Below, piece by piece: positions 25,213-32,533 of a DNA stretch of 64,000 nt (the stretch's first letter is position 1; each line of letters begins with the position of its first letter). The position numbers were made by a program, and so were the translations under genes. The DNA comes from Catellatospora vulcania (GTDB lineage: Bacteria > Actinomycetota > Actinomycetes > Mycobacteriales > Micromonosporaceae): the NCBI RefSeq assembly GCF_009720385.1, contig NZ_WARX01000001.1, positions 1,116,001 through 1,180,000 on the forward strand, written 5' to 3'. The notes under the pieces are model-generated. The model was not told the origin of the DNA, made no database searches, and saw only the letters and a program-made list of their open reading frames with translations.

Positions 25213-27128
25213 TGCGGCCCGTCCGCACGGCAGTGGCCGTGCTCGCCCTGCTGCTCACCGCGCTGCTGCTCACCGCGGCCGGCACACCGGGCGCGGCCGC
25301 CGCGTCCGCGTCCCCGGCCTGGACCGCGGCCCACCGCGCCGCCACCGCCGACGCCGCGGCGGCCGACGCCGAGCGGCAGGCCGCGCTGGTGGCCGCCGAG
25401 GACCGCTGGCTGAACCAGGTCCGGGCGGTCACCGCGGTGGCCCCGCTGCGCGACCTGCTCAGCCGCCCGCCGGGCAGCACCACGCAGAAATGGGACAAGC
25501 CCTACCGGCTCGACACCGCCGGCGGGTACACGCTGGTGCTGACCGCGCGCACGGCCTCGTACACGGTCGACGACCTGCTGCGTCTCGCGCCGCAGACCTT
25601 CGTCCGCCAGCAGCAGGGCGCCTACCTGCTCACCGAGAACATCTACGTCAACTCCGGGGCCCGGCTGAAGCTGGCCCACCCGGGCGGCCTGGAACTGCGC
25701 CTGGCCAGCCGCAGCAGCGGCTTCGTGGCGATCGTGTCGTTCGGCGGCGGCCTGACCCTGGCCGGCACCAAGCAGGCGCCGGTCCGGGTGACCAGCTGGG
25801 ATCCGCGTACCGGCAAACCCGACACCGAGGTCGGCGACGGCCGGGCCTACCTGCGGGCCATCGGCGGCACCTTCGCCATGAGCCACACCCGCGTGTCCCA
25901 CCTGGGGTTCTGGAGCGGCCGGACCGGCGGGGTCAGCCTGACCGGCACGGACCGGCCCGACACCGGCGCGGTCGAGGGTCCCGACGCCGCGACGCCCGGC
26001 AGGCTGCTGCCCGGCGAGGTACGCGTGCTGTCCGAAGGGCGCGTCGCCAGCCCCGACAGCCGCTTCACCGTGCCGAGCCTGTCCTACGTCTCCGGCACGA
26101 TCAGCGACAGCGAGCTCATCGGCAACGCGTACGGGCTGTTCGTGTCCAGCGCCGACGGCATCAAGATCACCGACACGAAGGTGCGGGACAGCCTCCAGCA
26201 CGGGGTGGTGCTGCACCGCTTCGCCACCAACGCGGTCATCGAACGGACCGTGTCAGCCCACAACGGCGGCGACGGATTCCTGCTGTCCCGCGCCACCCAG
26301 CAGGTGCGCATCACCAACACCACCGCCGAGCACAACGGCGGCAACGGCTTCACCCTCAGCGGCCGCCCGCTCGCCGACGGCCCCTCGGCGTCCGGGCAGT
26401 CGACCGCGGCTTACGGCGCGAACACCGTCTCGCACAGCACCGCCCGCGGCAACGGCCACTACGGCTTCGAGATCCTCGGCGGCATCGCCGTCAGCATCCA
26501 GGAGAACCAGATCGAGGGCGGCGACATGGGCATCGTGGCCCGGCTCGGCGCGCGCGACCTCACCATCAGCACGAACCGGCTCAAGAACCAGAGCCGCCAG
26601 GCGATCGCGATCCGCGACGGCGTCGCCAAGGCCCGCATCACCGGCAACCTCATCGAGAGCACCGAGACCGGGGTGTACGTGCGTGACTCCGTCGCCGAGG
26701 TCCGCGGCAACACCGTCCACGACGCGAACAGCCACGGCGTCACCTTCGTCGGCGCGGTCGGCGGCTCGGTCGCCGCGGGCAACGCGATCACCGGCATCGG
26801 ACCCAGCGCGCTGGACACCGGCCGCGCCGAAGGGAAGGTCACCTTGCGCGACAACCAGACCGACGCCTGGCTGGACACCAGCACGCTCTGGGCGAGGGTA
26901 CGCCACTACGCCAGCCCGATGACGCTGCTGTGGGCCGCGATCCTGCTGCTGATCGTCGTGCTGGCGTTCCGCCGCCGCCGCGACGACCACGGCCACCCGT
27001 ACGCGGGAACGAAACCGCTCTTCCCCCGCGACGGCGGGGAGCCGTCCGGGGCGCGGCCCGAGCCCGGCCGGCCGGGCCCGCGCGACGTGGCCCGCGGCCG
27101 GGCCAGGGTGCCGGTGATGGCCGAGTGA
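25212..27128 (+). CDS. Secreted, membrane-anchored right-handed beta-helix protein
   Basis: A 638-residue protein whose ATG shares bases with the TAA of the synthase gene. It has a signal sequence (1-33), a coiled-coil-like Ala-rich section (about 35-70), then parallel beta-helix rungs from about 280 to 545, with recurrent N/G turns such as AHNGGDGFLLSRATQQVRITNTTAEHNGGNGF. A C-terminal helix (about 572-592, LLWAAILLLIVVLAFRRRR) anchors it. The fold is used by mannuronan C5-epimerases, pectate lyases and NosD. Its genetic coupling to a GT2 synthase suggests it epimerises or trims the nascent polymer. No catalytic residue can be assigned with confidence. Confidence 0.85.
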   Translation: MRPVRTAVAVLALLLTALLLTAAGTPGAAAASASPAWTAAHRAATADAAAADAERQAALVAAEDRWLNQVRAVTAVAPLRDLLSRPPGSTTQKWDKPYRLDTAGGYTLVLTARTASYTVDDLLRLAPQTFVRQQQGAYLLTENIYVNSGARLKLAHPGGLELRLASRSSGFVAIVSFGGGLTLAGTKQAPVRVTSWDPRTGKPDTEVGDGRAYLRAIGGTFAMSHTRVSHLGFWSGRTGGVSLTGTDRPDTGAVEGPDAATPGRLLPGEVRVLSEGRVASPDSRFTVPSLSYVSGTISDSELIGNAYGLFVSSADGIKITDTKVRDSLQHGVVLHRFATNAVIERTVSAHNGGDGFLLSRATQQVRITNTTAEHNGGNGFTLSGRPLADGPSASGQSTAAYGANTVSHSTARGNGHYGFEILGGIAVSIQENQIEGGDMGIVARLGARDLTISTNRLKNQSRQAIAIRDGVAKARITGNLIESTETGVYVRDSVAEVRGNTVHDANSHGVTFVGAVGGSVAAGNAITGIGPSALDTGRAEGKVTLRDNQTDAWLDTSTLWARVRHYASPMTLLWAAILLLIVVLAFRRRRDDHGHPYAGTKPLFPRDGGEPSGARPEPGRPGPRDVARGRARVPVMAE

Positions 27129-28330
27129 GACAGGCATACCCGCCGCTCGACGACGAGCAGGCGCGGACCGCGGCGTGCCCCGGGCGTCCGCGCCCGCGCG
27201 GGCTCGCGCTGCTGCTGCCGTTCGCGGCCACGTCGCTGCTGGCCGGAATGCTCGTCCTGCTGCTCATGGCCCTGACCGCGTGCCAGGGACCGCAGCCGGA
27301 CGACAGCGCCGGTTCCGGTCCGTCACCGTCCACCGCTGCCGGTTCCGCCATCTCCGGGGCGACGACGGCCGGTGTGCCCGGCACCCCCGCACCGTCGGCG
27401 AGCGGCGCCTCGGGCCGGAGCCCGGCCCAGCGCGCCTGCCCACCCGCCACCGTGACCGTGGGCGACGCGCGCGCTCTGGTCGCTGCGCTGGCACGGGCCC
27501 GGCCCGGCGACAGCATCAGACTCGAAGACGGGGTGTACGAGGGCCGTTTCGCCGTCACCGCCCCCGGCACCGCGGCGAGACCCGTGCACCTGTGCGGCGG
27601 TCCCGCCGCGGTGCTCGACGGCGGGGGCACCGGTCACGGGTACGCCCTGCACCTCGACGGTGCGGACCACTGGCGGCTGACCGGGTTCACGGTCCGCAAC
27701 GCACAGAAGGGCGTCATGCTCGACCGCACCATCCACACCGTGCTCACCGGCCTGACCGTGGAACACGTCGGCGACGAGGCGGTCCACCTGCGCGCCTTCA
27801 GCTCCGACAACGTGGTGCAACACAGCGTGATCCGCGACACCGGCCTGCGCAAGGCGCAGTTCGGCGAGGGCGTCTACGTCGGCACCGCGAACAGCAACTG
27901 GTGCGACGTCACCTCATGCGAGCCGGACCGCAGCGACCGCAACGTGATCCGCGGCAACCGGATCAGCGCCGTGACCGCCGAACCCGTCGACGTGAAGGAG
28001 GGCACCACCGGCGGGACCGTCGAGGCCAACACGTTCGACGGCGCGGCCATGACCGGCTCGTTCGCCGACTCGTGGGTCGACGTGAAGGGCAACGGCTGGC
28101 TGATCAAAGGCAACACCGGCCGGCACTCGCGCGGCGACGGCTTCCAGACCCACCGCGTCGCCGACGGCTGGGGCGACCGCAACGTGTTCACCGCCAACAC
28201 CGCCGACGTCGGCGGGCCCGGCTGGGGCTTCCACCTCGCGCCCGTCGCCGCGAACGTGGTCGCCTGCGACAACACCGTCACCGCAGCGGCGAAGGGCCTG
28301 GCCAACACCGCCTGCCGCGGCACATGGTGA
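27125..28330 (+). CDS. Right-handed beta-helix lipoprotein
   Basis: A 401-residue protein starting at GTG 27125, overlapping the upstream stop by 4 bases. A cytoplasmic stretch of about 27 residues precedes a hydrophobic segment ending in LTAC at Cys53, so it may be a lipoprotein or a type-II anchored protein. After a Ser/Pro/Gly linker comes a beta-helix of about 270 residues: DSIRLEDGVYEGRF, GYALHLDGADHWRLTGFTVRNAQKG, VIRDTGLRKAQFGEGVYVG. The pattern is that of the pectate-lyase/chondroitinase-B superfamily. A 9-bp hairpin follows the stop directly. Confidence 0.83.
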   Translation: MRQAYPPLDDEQARTAACPGRPRPRGLALLLPFAATSLLAGMLVLLLMALTACQGPQPDDSAGSGPSPSTAAGSAISGATTAGVPGTPAPSASGASGRSPAQRACPPATVTVGDARALVAALARARPGDSIRLEDGVYEGRFAVTAPGTAARPVHLCGGPAAVLDGGGTGHGYALHLDGADHWRLTGFTVRNAQKGVMLDRTIHTVLTGLTVEHVGDEAVHLRAFSSDNVVQHSVIRDTGLRKAQFGEGVYVGTANSNWCDVTSCEPDRSDRNVIRGNRISAVTAEPVDVKEGTTGGTVEANTFDGAAMTGSFADSWVDVKGNGWLIKGNTGRHSRGDGFQTHRVADGWGDRNVFTANTADVGGPGWGFHLAPVAANVVACDNTVTAAAKGLANTACRGTW

Positions 28331-28331
28331 A

Positions 28332-28358
28332 GCCCGGGAGCATGTCCATCTCCCGGGC
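28332..28358 (+). terminator. Terminator of the polysaccharide operon
   Basis: GCCCGGGAG (28332-28340) pairs with CTCCCGGGC (28350-28358) across a 9-base loop, 2 bases after the TGA of the last beta-helix gene. The stem is strong and GC-rich, with no T-tract. It also separates the operon from the tRNA-like RNAs on the other strand; a smaller hairpin at 28363-28383 (GTGTGC/GCACAC) may serve those. Confidence 0.8.
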
Positions 28359-28395
28359 CTCGGTGTGCCACCGAATTGCACACGCCAGCACGTTT

Positions 28396-28510
28396 AAGCG
28401 CACAGGTCAGTCTGATCATCCCCTGCGTCCTGCCTTTTGGACTACCGCGCCGTGAAGAGGCGCGGGCCGGACTCGAACCGGCAACTCAGGGGCCTATGCC
28501 CGTACGCGTT
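28396..28510 (-). ncRNA. Circularly permuted tRNA-like RNA, copy B (Y-RNA-like)
   Basis: On the minus strand the core 28420-28492 reads in permuted order. The 3' half comes first: anticodon-stem strand CCCCTG, variable AGTT, T-arm GCCGG-TTCGAGT-CCGGC and acceptor strand CCGCGCC. Then a 7-nt loop TCTTCAC, then the 5' half: acceptor GGCGCGG, TA (U8, A9), D-arm GTCC-AAAAGGCA-GGAC, G26 and CAGGGG. Acceptor (7 bp), D (4 bp), anticodon (6 bp) and T (5 bp) stems are all perfect. Outside the core 28502-28510 can pair with 28396-28403 with one bulge and one G-U. This matches the bacterial Y RNA plan, in which a tRNA mimic has a closed acceptor and the anticodon stem runs on. A permuted tRNA gene is the alternative. 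No anticodon is readable. Confidence 0.72.
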
Positions 28511-28542
28511 CGATCTGGCGATCGGCGGCGAATGCTGAGCCT

Positions 28543-28679
28543 GGAGCGAGAGTCTGAGATTGATACGCGGCTGCCTCTGCCGATTTGGGCCACCTCCGCA
28601 TGTGGTGCGGAGGGCGGGAGTCGAACCCGCACCTTTTACCGCGTTCGTCAGCTTCAGCTTCAGCTTCAGCTTGCGCTCC
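28543..28679 (-). ncRNA. Circularly permuted tRNA-like RNA, copy A (Y-RNA-like)
   Basis: The core 28566-28643 has the same permuted order as copy B, 32 bases upstream of it on the minus strand. The 3' half is CGCGGT, a 7-nt variable loop, T-arm GCGGG-TTCGACT-CCCGC and acceptor CCTCCGC followed by ACCA. After ACCACAT (7 nt) comes the 5' half: GCGGAGG, TG, D-arm GCCCAAATCGGCAGAGGC (3-bp stem, GG in loop) and GCCGCG. Acceptor and T stems are perfect; the anticodon stem is 6 bp with one G-U. Outer pairing GGAGCG/CGCTCC (28674-28679 with 28543-28548) and CTGA/TCAG extends the stem. The encoded ACCA would suit a true tRNA end. Sequence differs fully from copy B while structure is kept, which argues for selection on structure. 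Confidence 0.72.
28648..28671. repeat. Hexanucleotide tandem repeat (TCAGCT)4 within RNA copy A
   Basis: Four perfect TCAGCT units lie in the 5' extension of RNA copy A, between the outer helix and the tRNA-like core. Such short tandem repeats can change in number by slippage and would alter the length of that stem side. Confidence 0.85.
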
Positions 28680-28717
28680 TCGCGCACCCCCGCCCTCCGG
28701 CGGGGGAGTCTGTGGGG

Positions 28718-29449
28718 TCAGGCGAACAGGTAGCCGAACACCCGGTCGCCGACGTGCTTGTCGACCGCCTCGGCGTTGTTGGCCTCCTCGCGGGCGAACT
28801 TGACCGCCTGCTGCAGCTTCTCCACCCGCTCCAGCAGCGTCGACACCCGCTTGGCCGGCAGCGCGCCGGAGAACTTCACCGTGGTCCAGTAGCCCACCGC
28901 GATGTCCTCGTAGTACACCTCGACCTGCGCCGGGTGCTTCTCGGTCGCCTCGGCCTTGACGTGATTGCGGGGCACCTTCTTGGTGCGGATGGTGCGCACC
29001 GGCTCGGTGGACCAGCAGTCCGCGGAGTCGCTGAACACCCACGACTCGGCGGCGTCCAGCACCGGCAGCTTCTTGACGAAGGTGTGCAGATCGGTGAGCT
29101 GCTTCTCCAGGAACAGCAGGTAGGTCACCGGCACGTCGGACACCAGCACCCGGTCGTCGACGACCACGTCGGCGCGGGCCACGCAGTTGGTCGCGTCCTT
29201 GGTCGCGGTCACGTCGAACAGCCGGGTCAGGGTGGTGCCGATCTGGCGCAGCACGTCCTCGGCGCGGGTCTGCACCTTCGTGGACTCCGGCGGCAGCTGC
29301 TCGCCCTCCTCGTCCTTGGCCTGGTAGGTCCGCGAGATGCCCGACAGCAGCGCCGGCTTCTGCACGGCGTGGTGGGCCTCGGTCAGGTCCTGGAACGAGC
29401 GGCTCTTGATGCCCTTCTCGACCGCGATGATCTGGTTCAGCTTCGCCAT
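28718..29449 (-). CDS. Conserved actinobacterial protein of unknown function, next to the tRNA-like RNAs
   Basis: A 243-residue soluble protein from ATG 29449, preceded by GGGAGGAA. I do not recognise a named function. The start MAKLNQIIAVEKGIKSRSF, a mid segment VPVTYLLFLEKQLTDLHTFVKKLPVLDAAESW and the basic run RTIRTKKVPRNHVKAEATEKHPAQVEVYYEDI look like a strongly conserved family. It is rich in charged residues, with no membrane segment, signal or obvious nuclease motif. The stop is 38 bases from RNA copy A, same strand, so protein and both RNAs could share one transcript or a ribonucleoprotein. That link is inferred from position only. Confidence 0.8.
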   Translation of the reverse strand: MAKLNQIIAVEKGIKSRSFQDLTEAHHAVQKPALLSGISRTYQAKDEEGEQLPPESTKVQTRAEDVLRQIGTTLTRLFDVTATKDATNCVARADVVVDDRVLVSDVPVTYLLFLEKQLTDLHTFVKKLPVLDAAESWVFSDSADCWSTEPVRTIRTKKVPRNHVKAEATEKHPAQVEVYYEDIAVGYWTTVKFSGALPAKRVSTLLERVEKLQQAVKFAREEANNAEAVDKHVGDRVFGYLFA

Positions 29450-29539
29450 TGATGTTCCTCCCACCGAGTGACGCTAGAGGATCACCCGGTCGAGCGGCAA
29501 TCCGGATTCCGACCGTCCGAACTCTGTTGATCAAGTACG

Positions 29540-30541
29540 GTGAACTCCTGGCGGAGTCGGGGGTGGTCGGCCGTGGTGATCGGCTTTGCGATGCTGGCCA
29601 CCGGGTTCGTCTTCGTCTGCGGAGCCAACGACGGCGCGGCGCTGCTCGCCCTGGCCCTGCGCCAGCGCGAACTGCCGCTCTACGGGGTGCTGGCCGTGCT
29701 GCTCGCCGCGATCATCGCCGGTCCCGCGCTGTTCGGGCTGGCCGTCGCGCACACCTTCACCGACCGGCTGGTCGACTCCGGCGGCTCCCGCGGGCCGCTG
29801 GTCGTGCTCGCCGGCGTCGGCGTCGCCCTGGCCCTGGTGCTTACCCTGGCCTGGCGCGGCGTGCCGACCAGCGTCACGCTCGCCGTGCTCGGCGGGCTCG
29901 CGGGTGTCGGCGCGGGGCTCGGCGTGCCGCCGGCCTGGTCCACCCTGGCCGTCGTGCTCGCGGTCGCCGCGGTCGCGCCGCTGCTCGGCGGCGGCCTGGG
30001 TTACCTGCTGGGAATGGCCGCCCGCCGCCTGCCGACCACCTCCCGGCTGCCCCGCGCGATGCGGTACGCGCATGTCACCGCGTTCGCCGGGCAGAGCCTC
30101 GCCTACGCCGCCAACGACGGTCAGAAGATGTTCGCCGTGGTCGGGGTCGCGCTCGGGGTCGCCCACCGGGCCCCCGGCATGCAGGCCCCGCCGCTGCTGC
30201 TGCTGTGCGCGACGGCAATGGTCTTCGCCGCAGGCGCCGTGCTGAGCCTGCGGCGCATGGCCCAGGGCGCCACCGGCGGGCTGACCCCGCAACGCCCGTG
30301 GACGCTGATCACGGCCGGTGTCGCGTCCGCGACCGCGGTGTTCGGCAGCGCGGGCATAGGCGTGCCCGTCAGCATGACCCAGTCCGCCACGGCAGGGCTG
30401 GTCGGGGCGGGAGCCAGCACCGGCGTGCGCCGCATCCGCTGGCAGTTCGCCACCCCGGTGCTCACCGCCTGGCTGGTCACCGTCCCCGCGAGCCTCACCC
30501 TCGGGTACGCCGCGGGCCTCGCGCTGCGGAGCACGCTGTGA
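29540..30541 (+). CDS. PiT-family inorganic phosphate transporter
   Basis: A 333-residue membrane protein with the PiT signature twice: FVFCGANDGAALLALAL near the N-terminus and QSLAYAANDGQKMFAVVG in the second half, each followed by helices. It takes up phosphate, or metal-phosphate, by ion symport at low affinity. GTG 29540 gives 333 residues; GTG 29573 or 29576 are equally possible starts because no strong ribosome site distinguishes them. The stop overlaps the start of the DUF47/PhoU-like gene by 4 bases, the usual PiT accessory arrangement. Confidence 0.92.
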   Translation: MNSWRSRGWSAVVIGFAMLATGFVFVCGANDGAALLALALRQRELPLYGVLAVLLAAIIAGPALFGLAVAHTFTDRLVDSGGSRGPLVVLAGVGVALALVLTLAWRGVPTSVTLAVLGGLAGVGAGLGVPPAWSTLAVVLAVAAVAPLLGGGLGYLLGMAARRLPTTSRLPRAMRYAHVTAFAGQSLAYAANDGQKMFAVVGVALGVAHRAPGMQAPPLLLLCATAMVFAAGAVLSLRRMAQGATGGLTPQRPWTLITAGVASATAVFGSAGIGVPVSMTQSATAGLVGAGASTGVRRIRWQFATPVLTAWLVTVPASLTLGYAAGLALRSTL

Positions 30542-31176
30542 TCCGGCTGCGGCGGGTGCTGGACGACCTCGCGGGACGCGCCCCGAAGCGGGTGCTGGCG
30601 ATCGTGATCGCCCAGATCGACGCCGCCCTCGAAGGCGTGGCACTGGCGGTGACGGTGACCATCGGCGAGATCGAGCCGCCGCTGGCCCGGCTGCGCATCG
30701 CGGAGATCGAGCACGACGGCGACGCCCACCGCGGGCGGCTGGTCGCCGAGCTGGCCGCGACGCTGACCACCCCGATCGACCGGGAGGACCTGTTCCGGCT
30801 GTCGCGCTCCGTCGACGACGTGCTCGACCACCTGCGCGACTACGTACGCGAGACGGACCTCTACGGCGTTCGCCTGGACCACAACGCGGTGGCGATGCTG
30901 GAGCAGGTCGCCATCGGCCTGCGTGACCTGCGCCGGGCGCTGGACCGCCTGGTGGACCGCCCGGCCGAGGCCGCCGAAGCCGCCCTGGCCGCGCACAAAC
31001 GCTCCGGCCGGGTACGCCACCTCTACGCCCAGGGCCTGGCCGAGCTGCTCAGCGGCGAGGTCACCGGCCCGGTGCTCAAGCAGCGCGAGCTGCTGCGCCG
31101 CCTGGACGTGGTGGGGCTGCGGCTGGCCGAGTGCGCCGACGCGCTGGCCGACGCGATGCTCAAACGCAGCCTGTGA
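30538..31176 (+). CDS. DUF47/PhoU-like phosphate transport accessory protein
   Basis: A 212-residue all-helical protein from GTG 30538, overlapping the PiT stop (GTGA). It has the DUF47 pattern of two three-helix halves, with IEHDGDAHRGRLVAELAATLTTPIDREDLFRLSRSVDDVLDHLRDYVRE, where the D-R-E-D segment and the HD pair are the metal-binding family hallmark. Such proteins pair with PiT and are thought to control its activity. A 14-bp stem-loop ends the transcript. Confidence 0.9.
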   Translation: MIRLRRVLDDLAGRAPKRVLAIVIAQIDAALEGVALAVTVTIGEIEPPLARLRIAEIEHDGDAHRGRLVAELAATLTTPIDREDLFRLSRSVDDVLDHLRDYVRETDLYGVRLDHNAVAMLEQVAIGLRDLRRALDRLVDRPAEAAEAALAAHKRSGRVRHLYAQGLAELLSGEVTGPVLKQRELLRRLDVVGLRLAECADALADAMLKRSL

Positions 31177-31185
31177 AGCATGCCG

Positions 31186-31219
31186 CCGGGGTTCCGTCCC
31201 TGCTCGGACGGAACCCCGG
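31186..31219. terminator. Bidirectional terminator
   Basis: A perfect 14-bp stem (31186-31199 with 31206-31219) closes a 6-base loop. It lies 10 bases after the DUF47 stop and 24 bases from the stop of the convergent small gene at 31243. Strong and symmetrical, without a T-tract. Confidence 0.85.
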
Positions 31220-31242
31220 TCACGGAACCTAGATCAGGTACG

Positions 31243-31557
31243 TCACTTGTCGTTCGCGCCCGGCCCGACCCAGCGCCCCAGCGGGCGGCCGGTGGCGTCC
31301 TCGTCGTCGTCCTTCTTGGACTTGTCGACGGCCGCCAGCAGCCCGGCCAGCCCGCCGCTGCCGATCCCGCTCTTGGACAGGCGCTGGTCGAGCTCGGTCG
31401 GGCCACCCACACCGGCGTCGGTCAACGCCAGCATCTGGGCAGCCTCCTCTGGGCTCAGGCCGTACTCGGCGCTGACCTCGTCTGGGTTGTTCCGGGCGTG
31501 CGCGGCGAACTCCGGGTCGATCGCCATCCGCTCGACGACCTCAGGGAACCGGGACAT
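31243..31557 (-). CDS. Small protein resembling a RiPP leader-type precursor
   Basis: A 104-residue protein from ATG 31557. Its first about 50 residues (FPEVVERMAIDPEFAAHARNNPDEVSAEYGLSPEEAAQMLAL) follow the pattern 'xPEFxxxxxxNPxxxxxxxGLSPEE' seen in leader regions of Nif11/Franean1_4349-type RiPP precursors. A glycine-rich stretch (GIGSGGLAGLLAAV) and a charged tail (KSKKDDDEDATG) then follow. No modifying enzyme is adjacent. It is divergent from an MBL-fold hydrolase gene with 131 bp between. The precursor reading is tentative; it may equally be a small acidic regulatory protein. Confidence 0.6.
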   Translation of the reverse strand: MSRFPEVVERMAIDPEFAAHARNNPDEVSAEYGLSPEEAAQMLALTDAGVGGPTELDQRLSKSGIGSGGLAGLLAAVDKSKKDDDEDATGRPLGRWVGPGANDK

Positions 31558-31688
31558 GATCTAGGTCCTTTCGCTGGGTGGTCCATTGTGCGGCGTTGGT
31601 GCGACATCGTCCACACCCGGTCACGATGACGACGGTCACGTGACAGCGCGGCTTGCGGCATCATGATGTTCCGACGGGGAGGTCGAAG

Positions 31689-32390
31689 ATGTTGCTGACA
31701 GTGGTGGGATGCGCGGGTTCGGTGCCCGGCCCGGACAGTGCCGGGTCCTGTTACCTGGTGGAGCAGGACGGGCACCGGTTGCTGCTGGACGTGGGCACCG
31801 GCGCGGCCGGGCCGTTGCAGCGCCACTGCGACCCGGCGCTGTTGGACGCGGTGCTGATCTCGCACGCGCACGGCGACCACTGCTCCGACCTGGCTTCGAT
31901 CGCGTACCTGCGGGACCGGGTCAAGGCCGCGCCGCTGGACGTGTACGGGCCGTCGAACCTGCGTGACGAGCTGAACTGGCGGCACCCGGCACCGCAGTTC
32001 GTCTTCCACGGGCTGCCGACGGCGCCGCTGCGCTCAGGGCCGCATACGGTCACCGTCGCACCGGTCGAGCACGGCATCGAGGCGTACGCCTTCCGGGTCG
32101 GCGACGCGCTGTGCTACACCGGCGACACCGCGCCCTGCGAGTCTCTGGACAAGCTGGCTCAGGGCTGTGAGGTGCTGCTGGCCGAGGGCGCGGGCTTCGA
32201 CGACACGGGTGTGCCGCGGCACCTCACCGCGGGCGACGCGGGGCGGCTCGCGGCCCGGTCCGGTGCACGGCTGCTGGTGCTGACGCACCTGCGTTCCTGG
32301 TTGGACCACGGCCGCCTGCTCGACGAAGCCGCCCGCCACGCCGGCTGCCCGGTGGTGCTGGCCCACCCGGGCCTTCGCCTGCGCCTGTAA
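31689..32390 (+). CDS. MBL-fold metallohydrolase
   Basis: A 233-residue protein from ATG 31689, with GGGGAGG upstream. The metallo-beta-lactamase motif HAHGDH (about residue 61), the Asp in YTGDTAPCESL and the final His in VLTHLRSW are in place, giving two metal sites. The short N-terminal CAGSVPGPDSAGSCYLVE is like RNase Z/ElaC and phosphonate PhnP relatives. Substrate cannot be set. The 31557 precursor-like gene is divergent from it. Confidence 0.9.
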   Translation: MLLTVVGCAGSVPGPDSAGSCYLVEQDGHRLLLDVGTGAAGPLQRHCDPALLDAVLISHAHGDHCSDLASIAYLRDRVKAAPLDVYGPSNLRDELNWRHPAPQFVFHGLPTAPLRSGPHTVTVAPVEHGIEAYAFRVGDALCYTGDTAPCESLDKLAQGCEVLLAEGAGFDDTGVPRHLTAGDAGRLAARSGARLLVLTHLRSWLDHGRLLDEAARHAGCPVVLAHPGLRLRL

Positions 32391-32404
32391 CCGCACTGCA
32401 GAAA

Positions 32405-32450
32405 GGAAGGGCACCTTCACATCGCTATGCGTTGTAGAAGGTGCCCTTCC
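32405..32450. repeat. AAGGAAGGGCACCTTC-family hairpin, intact
   Basis: GGAAGGGCACCTTC (32405-32418) and its complement GAAGGTGCCCTTCC (32437-32450) are perfect 14-bp arms; AA precedes the left arm. The 18-base loop holds ACATCGCTATGC, shared with the degenerate copy at 14798. It lies between the convergent MBL gene and FAD-monooxygenase gene. Confidence 0.85.
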
Positions 32451-32533
32451 CAACCTCGGGCATGTCCTGGAGTGCCCGGGAGCGTCGCGAAGGCGTGCCG
32501 CTCGCCCGGGTGCCGGCCGGGCCCCGGCGCGGG

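Noticed and set aside
28440-28640. tRNA 3'-end fragments as attachment sites of an integrated element.
   Set aside because: Each T-arm fragment has a matching 5' half beside it, and no integrase or mobile genes lie nearby.
28420-28643. Normal-order tRNA genes or tRNA remnants in the gap after the beta-helix operon.
   Set aside because: Cross-combining halves of the two copies gives non-matching acceptors (GCGGAGG with CCGCGCC). Only the permuted pairing within each copy works, and it does so perfectly in the acceptor stems.
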